A program made the position numbers and the translations under genes. Below, in pieces: positions 38,001 to 50,000 of a stretch of DNA of 64,000 bases (position 1 is the first letter of the stretch; every line of letters begins with the position of its first letter). The notes beneath the pieces are model-generated. The model saw only the letters and a list, made by a program, of their open reading frames with translations, was not told the origin of the DNA and ran no database searches. Where the stretch lies: contig NC_092673.1 in the NCBI RefSeq assembly GCF_964355755.1, positions 24,743,001 through 24,807,000 on the forward strand, read 5' to 3'. The stretch comes from Antedon mediterranea. Taxonomy: Eukaryota; Echinodermata; Crinoidea; Comatulida; Antedonidae.

Positions 38001-41000
38001 GACATTGCCAGGATACTCGGCTCTGCCCTTAGCGATCGACCGGACTTGCGAAAGGATGTGTGCGCTGCCCTCAGACATCTGATTACACACAACACAGAGA
38101 ATGGCAAGTACTAAGTGTCCATATTTGGTATAATATTATAAAGTTTTTCTTGATAAACAATAATAACTATTAGTACATTTGTGGTTTTTTTTTTTATAGA
38201 AAAGAACAAGTCGGAAATTGCCAAATTTTCCAAGAATTTCCTTCCAATTCTGTTCAACATTTACACCAAAAGTGAGCCCAAAGCACGAGATGCAGATCAT
38301 TTTATCATATTTGAAACCATCAAGTCTTATTTGACAATATCTGATAATAAGGTATGAAAAGCTGTTTTTTAATACTGTACGATGTCCATTAGACCGTTGG
38401 AATATTTTATCTTCAACTTTAAACTTGCATTAATCCGGTTAATTTGTACACTGTGCCTTTCTTTTGAATAAGTGTGTTATAAATTTATGTTTTTGTGTTT
38501 ATAGTTAATATCCAGCTTCTTTGATAAGATCTGTAGCAAGTTAACTGACGGAGTGTCTGACAGAGCCACTGTCATGGATTTGGCCATCGTGATGGTGATG
38601 TATGTAGACAAGAAAAGATTAGCTGCAATATATAAAATTATCACAAAACAGTTTGAGGTAAGACCCACTGAATAGGGTTGGCTGTAGTGTTAAAACGCAT
38701 ATTTCCCCTCACTCATTTCCATAAGATTTTTTATAATAGCTCTGTACCCTATATGACCACCCACTTCGAAAGAATTAATAGTTACCATACCTACCACACA
38801 AGAAATAGTTAAATTTTAGGATACCCTCTGCAATTGGAAAATGTAATACCACTTTTTATTTTCATGGCATAAAAATAATGACATAAAGTGTATTATTAAT
38901 AATATTTTTAAACGTGCTATTAAAAAACACTTATCGAGTCATTATAACAAATACTTTATTCTAGGTTCATACCTCTTAGGTCATCCAATTTTTATCCAAT
39001 TTTTATCGTCTCCTATTTTTATATTTTTAAATTGTATATCTTCTGCCATATATTATTGTTATTCGTGTTTGTTTTTATACTGTTTGTTGTGATTGCCTAT
39101 GCTGTTTTTTAAGGAACCCCATTGGAATTAAGTTGATTTTTCTTTCGACTTTATGGGCTATACTTGGTTTCTAAATTTATTGCTTGTGTATTCTTATTGT
39201 CTTGTAATTTTATGTTAAAACTGAATAAAATCAAATCAAAAGCTTGATTCACAGAAAAGTATTCCCTTAAAGGGTTTCAACAGATTGCTGTCTAAACAAA
39301 GAAGTTCCTATTCTAAATGTTAAAATTGTTAATCCTCTTTTGTTTTAGGATGCTGATAGAACAGTACAGAAGAAAGCCTACAGAATACTTGAGGAAATCT
39401 GTGAGAGCAAGCTGGAATCAACACAAGCGTTTATAGATTCTCATCTGAGTGATTTGCAACAAGTGTTGTTGATGAGTTTAGCTTCAGCATCACCTTCATC
39501 AAAAGCAGTATGTATATAATTAAACGTTTTATTATATTATATTTATTTATCTATAATGTTTTATCTTGTTATCGTATATCTTGTAGTTTTTACATTTTTA
39601 TATTAAATATATTTATTTGCATTATTATATTTTATATTTAAATGACATTTGTAATACTTTTAGACCCTGCCTCCCCCAGCCCCCCTCTCCTCCTTATTTC
39701 AAAATCAAGGATCCGTCACTGCAATGGACAATCTTAAGGTTGTGAATATTGAGGCTTTTAAAGTTCACCTTTTTGTTTCCTTCCTTTTAGCCAAGGTTAC
39801 GCTGTCTGATCCAGATTGTGAAACGTCTTCCTAGTGGTCAACATGAGTTTCTGCAGGCTATTATCCCAGAGGTGATACTTTGTACCAAAGAAGTAAACAC
39901 AAAGGCCAGAGCTTCTGCCTTCACATTACTCATTGAGACCAGCAATGCTATGCTTAGATGGGACGCTGATAACAGACAAGGTAAGGCAGTATAAAGCATG
40001 GTTCTCACTAGGACGCAAACACAACGATGTATTGACGCAAAGTGCTGTAATCACGAGTGGGAACCGACGGCGCAATAATGCTGCAAACATCGCAGGTTGT
40101 ATTCCATGCAGACGGGGGCAAACACATTATTACGTTCCGTAGGTTGCGTTATGTTGCGTCGCTAGTGAAAACCAAGCTTTATGATGATTGGTATATGTGG
40201 AAATAAGTGATGTAACTGATAGTGTACCAGTTTCTTGAACCGAAAGGTGGTAGTGCGTTCTCTTTAGAATTCCTTTTTACCCCACAATATCAATATTTCT
40301 GCTTTTATATATCTGTTGGTTTCGATGAATTAGACTATAGTTTTCTTTGATTGATGTGTGCTCTCCTAGGTTTTCCTCCTTGAAGATAATGGCAATTATT
40401 TAAAAAGTTTTTTTTATTTGATTTTCATTTTGTTCCTCCAGAATGCCTTGGTCAGTTCTTGGATTTAGTGGTAGCTGGCTTTGCTGGTTCTCCTCAGATG
40501 ATAAGTGCTACCATATTGTCACTAACAAGAATTGTTTATGAATACAGAGGTATGTTATTCCCAGTGCAGATTGCGAGGAAAGTTTCTAGAGAATTAAACT
40601 TGCCAGACTAATACAAACACCACTATTTTGTTTTCAGAATATCTCTTGGATTGAATTGATACACTCCATGGATAATCACATCCTGTTGTATAAGCTTGTC
40701 CCTTGAATAGATGTCCCCTTTTATAGAAATGTCTCTGTTATACATGTCCCTTGTATAGACATATTCCTCTCATTGCCTCGTCCTTCGGATGGGATGTAAA
40801 GCCGTTGGTCCCGTGTACTTAACAGTGCACGTTAAAGAACTTTGTACACTATTCGAAAAGAGTAGGGGATCGTCTCCCGGTGTGCTGATCTGGTAGGCGC
40901 TGCACTGCTGGCTGCCGTGGGTCCGTGGAGTTTCCTCAGTTTCCAGTTAAGCCTGAGGACAAATATGAATACATTTACCTTTACCTTTTATTCCCTTGGA

Positions 41001-44000
41001 TGGACATGTCTATTTGTATAGATAGTTCTGCTTGTATAGACCCACCTCTTGGATAGATATGTCCCCTTGGATAGATATGTCCCCTTGTATAGACCCACCT
41101 CTTGGATAGATATGTCCCCTTGGATAGATATGTCCCCTTGTATAGACCCACCTCTTGGATAGATATGTCCCCTTGGATAGATATGTCCCCTTGGATAGAC
41201 ATGTATATTTGTATATACATAACATCTTGAATAGACATACCCTCTTAGATAGACATACCCTCGTTTCATTTCTCCACAATTGCCTGATTTATCCAAAAAA
41301 TTAATTTCTGCTGTATTAACTTTTTGGATTATATTTCATTTCAGAAATTCTAACAGGGGAAACTCTAAAGCAGCTGATAACTGCTATGTGCACACTATTA
41401 TCATCGAGAACCAGGGAGATTGTTAGGTCAGCACTAGGATTTGTAAAGGTGCTATTGACAATACTAGACGAGGCTACGCTAGCACAGTTTGTAGAATCTC
41501 TGGTAACTATATTTTAATATTAAAAAGTACAATCCACTCTTGTATGTCCTTGATTATGTACTGAACATCAACATTTAAGGGAAAAAAAAGAATTGCAAAA
41601 CCCCCTTACACCTTTGAGACCCATAATTGTGTTGTCCTTTTAAAGGAAAGGAACACCCTAATATCTTACCTAACTATTATAAAAGTAACCCTACCAACTT
41701 AATATTCAGAACAATTTATGTTTAAATCGGATTTGTAGTTTTCTAGTAAACAGGATTTTAAAGCTGTTTTCAAGACATTTGAAAATCGCCATCTTGTGCT
41801 CATGGCAGCCTGTTTGTGACGTCAGATACGGGCGACGAAAATTTTAAGATTCGCGGTTGCATTCGGCGCTTCTATTGGCTAAGCGAATCCGCTAATATAA
41901 TTGGCTAATAACACGACATGCGGTCATGCAGGATGGCGATGACACGGTATGAGCATGCGCTGGCTTGGTAAACAAACCTTCGATCGATCTTTTCTTCTTC
42001 AAGCCAATTCGTAAATCTTTCAGCTATTGTTAATCTATTGTTACTTTTATTGCCTAGCTGTTTCAAACGGGATTTGGTAGGGGAATTAACTGGCAAACCT
42101 TCCTAACGGAGGCTGTTGGTTGACGATGCAGTGTCTACTTTATTTTCGTTCAACACGAGTTCTAGGCATACAGTACAGATACACACTGGCCGCAAGTACA
42201 CCATTCTTCGACGGCTTGTTATGCTCGAGAATGTTCTTCTTCTCTTCTTTTTTCCTCATCAGCACGACGCAAAACTAACTCTCTTTCTGTATATTCTGGT
42301 TCCAAATTTTCTGAATTATAAAAACTCCAAGCCATATTCCGAAAATATTAGGTATGTTAGGCTATTTAATTGATTTTATTTATGGTTATATCCCGCACTT
42401 TCATATTGAAATACTGTACTAAGACGATGGACGCTTGGATTTGCTTGAATGCGTCCACCTAATCTGACGTCACATAATTGCTCTTAACCTGTCAAAATGG
42501 CGCTGTTCAATTTCCGATATGTTGTCGTTTAAAAGTCTATTTTTTAACTAAATTGCTTACTATTGTACCTTGAACCATTGTAATCATGTTTTTATTACAT
42601 TTATCTATAAGCACAGTGGCACATTTAGCCCAGGGTGTTCCTTTCCTTTAATAGAGGTTGAATAAATGGGGTCATAGCGTTGACATGTGATTGCCTTTAC
42701 TGTAACTGAAGTTTCGTCCTAATAGAATATATATTTGAATTTGTGTAACATATATGTTGTCCTCTCCATTGTTTGCATAAAATAAGGATTAATTCAACAT
42801 TATCAAGAGTAAATTGATTAAATATGCTATCAAATAATGATAGGATAAATTGAAAGTTATAAACAAATTTGAGTTTTCACTTTTTTAGGTGATGAGCATA
42901 ACTTCTTTGAGTGAACCAAATCGACGAGCTTTGAGAAAATCAATGAAATCAATCTATTGTAGATTAATCAGAAAATATGGGTAAGCATTCAATTGCTACA
43001 GTCAAATAAGTGCTGTAGTTAAATAAGACATGCAGTCAAATAAGTATTGCATTTAAATAAGTGCTGTGGTCAAATAAGTTCTGGATAGTCAAATAAGTGC
43101 TGTAGTCAAATAAGTATTACAGTCAAATAATCGTTGTCAAATAAGCAATGCTGTTCAAATTAGTGCTCTAGTCAAATAATTGCTGCAAATTTGGGATGCA
43201 ATAAATAGTGTTGCAGTAAATTAGTAATACAATCAAATATTATGTGCTGAAGTCAGATAAGTTTTTCTGCTAAATAAGTGCTGCTATCAAATAAATACTG
43301 CAGTTAAATAAGCACTTTGAATCAAATAAGTATTGCTGTCAAATAAGCACAGCAGACAAATATGTGCTGAATTAAAATAAATGTATGATACTTGTTTAAC
43401 TTACTAAATTAATTTTGTTCTAGTTATGAGATGATCATAAAACAAATTCCGACTGATCAGCAAAAGATGGTTCATAATATAAAGAAACTACAAGAAAGAA
43501 GGAAGCGAAAAATGGCACTGAAGAATGCAGCAGAAGAGAGTGATGACGATGAGGAGGAAAACGATGCCTTGCTACCAACCAAACCTCGACCAGAAACGTA
43601 TGTATTGCACAGTTTTTGAAAAACATGAAAAATGAAGATTAATTAAATCAGACTTTCAATAGGTTATTGTGTAGTGTTAATCACATCTGTAGGGGAAAAA
43701 AATGGGAAATAAACACTTATAAAATGACAAATGGTTAATTTCAACCGAAATCTTTAAATTACAAAGTATTTTCAGGCAATTTTTTCCGATCCCATTTTTG
43801 ATTGATTGATTGGTCAAGGTGGATAACTAATATGTGACATTAATCGCATATTCAACAACAAAATTGTAAGAATTATTTTTCAAGAGACAATACATCTTTA
43901 AGTAGAATAAATCATTATATTCTGGTCTCTTTTTTTCCTCATCATTTATGTAAAGTAATTATATATTTAATCCGTGAGTTTTAAGCAAGAGATTATGGGT

Positions 44001-47000
44001 TTAAATCTGACTGAAGGATTACATTCTAGATTATAAGTTATAATTCTTCATTTGTAATCTATGATTTATTAATATTAATAATATGCACGCTTATTAATTT
44101 TTAATGTTTTCATTAATACAATGAATGTAATATTTTATACTAAAATTAATCTAACTAGAATTGAGGAGATACTTCAAGAATCCGATTCGGACACCGATGA
44201 CGAGAAGGAGAAAAAGAAACCAGAAGGTCGCAAAATAAAGCAGAGAGGTGCAGCGTGGCTACGAGAAGGCAAAGATGAGACTCTGCTAGACTTCCTTGAT
44301 CCGTCCGTTTCAAAGAGAGTCCTTGGTATAATCAAAATCACATTTGATTTGTTACTGTTTTATTATATATTCTGTATTCTGTATTCTTGTATTAATTGCA
44401 CACTTATCTGGAAAGCAGTAAACTCTTGTCTTTTTGTCTTGCTCACTTCCAAAAACTGTTGCTTTCTCCAAAAATCTATGTATTACCAATCACTATTATA
44501 TTAAATGTAAGCAAATTAATATGCATAATACATGTTGATTTTACTCAACTTATGTACTCTAATTTTTTGTTCAAATGTGTTGAACATATTATTGAGAATA
44601 TATAAAAAGTTTTTATATATTTCCAAGTCTGGAAACACTTGAACATAATTGTCGTATTGGAATTTTATCTGGTTCCCATTTAACACTCCAAAATTATGAT
44701 GTACTTTGGCTTGGCTTGTTGTGAAGGCATACATCTTATTTATCAAGACATGTCAATGTAACTGTAATTTATTTCTAGTTTGGTTAGGTTTTATTGTGTC
44801 CATTAAGTTTTCAATTTGAATACATATTTATTATAGGTCTTTTCTTTTAGGTTAGTTGAAGAGATTAGTTTGTAAATGCAACATGCCTAATATAGCATTA
44901 GAGTAGTATTCATGTTCCTCTACTTACTGGCTGTACAGGCATAATAATAATAATATATAGTGGAAATGACATTGTGAATTTTATAATGTAGGCCTATTAT
45001 AGCAATTCCTTTATCTTTACATAATGACACAAAGGCTATACTTTTAAATTAAACATACGTAACCCTTTAGTAAACTTAATCTTCACATTTTACTTCAGCT
45101 ACTAAACCAGACAAGCCTTCAGAAACGAAAGGGTTGAAACATAATTTCAAATCGATGCCAGATGGACGACTGATGATTACTGAAGATGTGGAAGAAAACA
45201 AGAATGAAAAGAAGAGTATGAAGACGAAACAGTTGAATGATGAACTTGGACAAATGATGGATGAAGAGCTTGCAAGCCGAAAAGTATATTTTTCCCTTCT
45301 TCATTCGATGTTTACAGTTGATAAATTCATCATCATCATTGTCATCATCTTCATCATCATTGCCATCATCTTCATCATCATTGTCATCATCATCATCATC
45401 ATCATCTTCTTATATGAAAGTGTACATTCTTCCTCTACACCTGGGGTTCTCAACAGATGGACTGTGGGCCAATTCTGGCAGGTGTCTATTTCATATGACC
45501 TCCAAAGAGCTACTGCTAAGAAAAAGATAAAAAATAAAAATGAAGGCTAAAAAAGAAATCGATGTCTTTAAAACCCATGGGCATCCGGAGACTTCACCCC
45601 TTAACCACGTAAGGAGCCATGGACTCACCCGTAACGTTGCACTATCTGGCCCACAAGATAATTTGTAAATTACAATCAGGCATGCATTAGAAACCCTGCA
45701 CAAATACTTCGTGTCATTATTTGTCAAATTACTTGAAGTGGGCTTGGGTCGTTGCGTTGCATCCAAGCTTTTAGTAAACATTCATATCTGTTTACTACAG
45801 TAAAAATTATGATCAATGAAAAAAAATTCCTAAAGTTGAAGAACAGCAGCAATGATGACAGTAATGATTAGTTAGTAAGGGGATTTTTTGAATTTATATA
45901 AATATGTCTTCTTCTATGAATAGAATACGTGGGGGCTGGCTTTGAGTTCTTTCGGCCACTTTTGAATTTGTGCATTTATAATTAATTTCATTTCTCTTAC
46001 TCCTGCGCCACAGAGCTCAAAGCACATCTTAATGAATCAATCTATTTATGAATGGTAATAAATCAAATGATATCCTATTGGGAAAGATAATTTTAGCATT
46101 TACATTTTTTGTTGTTGGTTCAATTACACCAAATAAATTTAGCTATAGAGATTTGGCAAGTAAAGCATATTTCAACTGTGTGGCTTTTCTTGACAAGTTT
46201 ATATTAATAAGTTTAAATTTATTTTTTTGCAACCCTTTGAATTTCATGAGGTGTAAAGTGTATAGATGTATTGTAAAACTAGAGAGTCTGGATAGGGTCT
46301 CTTCAGTCAAAGTCAAAAATTCTTTATTAATCCCATGTGGGGAAATTTTAAAAACAAGGGTGAGTAATATATAATATGAAGTGATCATAAATTATTAATA
46401 TTTGAAAATAATAAGTGAAAACCACATTAAAAAATTAATTGGATTGATAATGGCAAATGAAATGTTTGCATAGGATACGCTCACCGAAGTATTTTGATAC
46501 GTGACTGACTCTTACTAGCATATCTCATTGGCCAATTGCGGATGCAGCCATAATCTATGATTCCTCTCGTTGATGGATCGCGTCCCTGTCTGCCATTGAG
46601 TCAGAGTGGACTGCTTTAAAAAAAAAAAGAATTTAAAATATAATCTCTTTGATATTATATTTTTTAATTAATTCAGAAGCAGAATCGTAAGAGAAAGCTT
46701 GACAATCTTGAGGGAGTTAGTGACGACGATGAAGATGTTTCGCCAACCAAGTATAAAGGTTAGTTTTTAGCCTTGATTTTCATGTTGTATCGTTGACAAA
46801 ATATAGAAATCACCTCTTTCTCATAAGCTATGTCATTATCACAATTGGAGGTCATTTTAAAACAAAATCTGAATTTAATTAACACTTTTCTTTACAACAA
46901 ATGTAAAATCAAGGTTTATTTGATGTTGGGCCTTCATTTACAATAAAAAATATCCAATTAATTATATGATAAAAATGATAATTAAAATAATTCACCTGTC

Positions 47001-50000
47001 CCATAGAAAGTGTATTTGACATTGTAATTATTGTTAATAATAATTGAAATGTACAGCACTATTAAATAGTTGGAATTTGGCAACAAATATCACATATAAA
47101 AGTCCTTAAAACAACTTCACATATTAATTTAAAGCAATGTCATACTCAAAATATTGTTAGTGACATTTGTATAAAAAATAAAGACACAGGATCCCAATGT
47201 GGGTGGAATTTGTCATTTATTGCGAAGCCTATACTATTAATCGAAGCTCTTTTTGATTTACCAATATTATCCGAAAATAATAATATTGTTATTGACACCT
47301 ATCCTAGAATTTGCTTAATATTTTCAAATGATGAAAATAAATATAAATAGATAAGATATTATTATTATTGAATAGTGAGACAAAAATACATGTGCTCGGG
47401 ACGGATGCTGGAAACAAAAGAATAGAACGCACGTATCGAATTACCTAACCCGTAAATCCCAAGAAAAAGCGCCACCAATCCAATCCACCACCTAGTGACA
47501 TAAATTCATCATTCTTTTGAGTTCAAAAAATGTGTTGTAATTAATATTTATTATAATAATAATAATTGATATAATTATATTGATTGTATATTTCAGCTGG
47601 AGGAGGAGGTATTCATCGACCTATTGCGAAGCCTTCTGGAAAGTCCTCTGCTCCTGGCTCTGAATACAAAGCAAAGGTAGCAAATATTTTAATTCTTTGG
47701 TTTAACATTTATAAAGCTCTGTCTACACTATCAAACTTTATGACAAAAAAAATGTACCCATGTATGGACATGATGTAAGTAATTTTAAAAATAATGACAC
47801 GAAACTGCGGAAAGCTCTGTCTACACTATAAAAAAAATGTGATGTGCCCATATATGGACATGATGATGTCGTATCACTACCATATTTATGCATATCGCTA
47901 CCATATTTGAGCACATCACACTTACTTTTGTCATAACTAGTTTGATAGTGTAGACAAAGCTTAACACACTACTTATTTTATTAAATGTACTATTACATGG
48001 TCAGCTTTTTGTAAAAAAATTGTCATTTTTGTGCAGCAACGCAACAGGGAAACCACCTGTTGGGTCTGTTACTGCTCTGCCTCTGTAATATTTAAATCAT
48101 TTCTGTATATTTGGTAGTACTGTAATAAATACACGCATACAAGGAAAAAAATGAAAGATGTATGAGATAAATACATAAAATTGTACACATTATCTATTGT
48201 TTGATTATACTATGACTTATTGGTGATGATGATGATGTCATTCTGTTACGTTTTCGCAGAAAGCTGCAGGGGATATTAAAAAGAAAGGAAAAGAAGATCC
48301 ATATGCGTACATACCATTGAATAAACATCAGATTAACAAGAGGTAGGCCTAAAGCTTGTTATAACATAGACACTATATTTATTCTACAGAGTCAATAGCT
48401 GTCCATTCAGAAAGATTATTTATTATATAAAATATGAAAAACCACATGAATCAACATATGCCTTGTATAATTTTTTTTTAAATACGGTACAGGTTTTTAA
48501 AAAAACTTGTGTTAAAGATGTATTGTCCCCCAAAAACATAAAAAATGAAGATTAATAAATCATACTTTGAATGTGTTATTTTGAAGTTTTAATAAAGTTG
48601 ATCACTTCCATAGAAAAAAAATGGAAAAAATAGTGTTTTCACTTATAGAGTATAACGGTGCTGGCGTCACAACGGTAGGTGGCGCTTCGTGGTTGCTAGC
48701 GTAACCAAAAATGCGTTCAACCTGCCTGAGTGACTCCCAAGGCCACCAATGGTTTGGAATAGACTTATTGAAGTAGTTATTTTAAAACTTAATAATAAAA
48801 ACAATAAAAACCAACTAAAATTTCAAAAGATCACTAAAAATTAGTTTTTAATAATCTATTTATTCTTCAACAGTTTAGAGTTAAAAAATATCAAGCTAAG
48901 ATACATAATTTTATAGAAATACAGATCTTTACAGTTTATCAACATAGTAGCGTTTAACACATTTTTTGGTTGGCTAGCAACCATGCAGCGCCCTCTATCG
49001 TTGTGACGTCACACCGTGATACTCTATAAAATGGTTAAATTCAACCGAAAACCCATGTGCTGGCAGGAAATTTGACTATTTTTTGCTTTAAATTACAATT
49101 TTCCAAATAAAAATTTTTTTCGATCCAATTTTTGGTTGAAGTGGATAACTATTATGTGATATTAAAATGGCATATTTGACACACATTTTTTTAAGAATTA
49201 TTTTTCAGGAGGACATCTTCAATACAATACAATACATCTTTAATATATGTAAACAGGCTCTGAATAAATTCTTAATATTGTGATGAAGAATTTCATTTAA
49301 TACTATTATATGGTTTTCTCTGTTGCATGAGTGATAACAAACACATGTTGATATAAAATACATTCAAATTTCTGTCCATATTTTTTTCAATACCCTAATT
49401 GAAACGTATTCCCATTGGAAAATTGTTATAAATGAAGAATAAATTTGATATACAATATTACATAAAAATCATTTATTTAATATCACCAGGGAAGAGTTAA
49501 ATTAAATAAATTTTAATTTAACTCTTCCCTGATATCACTTTGCTGTACACAATGCAATGATAAAGATTACTAAAGCGACAATGTCAACATTATTTTACTG
49601 CAGTAACTACAATTTAGTTTTATACTCTTTTAAACCTTTTTAAACGCAGACACTGTTTATTGCAGTGACTGCTTTACAAACTGCTGTACATTGAAACAAA
49701 ATGAAAGCATACTTTATTGCCATAAAAATGTATTTGCTGCAGTAACTGCAGTAGCATAATTCAGACATCATCCCTAAAGCATATTCCAATCACTCTTTAT
49801 GTATTAAACACCTATGTGACAGCAGAAATAGTGCCATTTCTATATGTACAAAATGCTTTTTTAAAATTATACAAAAACTTTCACATGCTGTAATATTCTT
49901 ATTTTTTATTTGATTACTTAACAGTAAAATATTGTTTTTTTTTAATAGGACAAAGAAATCTACTAAGGGTGCTTGGAACAACCTAACAAAAGCAGCCAAG

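Noticed and set aside
40170-40220. ATGATGA...CTGA pair in RRP12 intron 16
   Set aside because: Only about 45 bases separate the boxes, too short for a C/D snoRNA, and no terminal stem forms.
40981-41296. Three overlapping minus-strand open frames
   Set aside because: All come from the 53-bp minisatellite in RRP12 intron 17, which happens to lack stops.
45437-45490. hAT-like end (CCTGGGGTTCTCAAC ... TGTGGGCCA)
   Set aside because: Suggestive of a hAT terminal repeat, but no matching second end or 8-bp duplication was found.
46048-46374. 108-residue plus-strand open frame
   Set aside because: It lies in RRP12 intron 22 and overlaps a minus-strand retroelement tail; no protein similarity is apparent.
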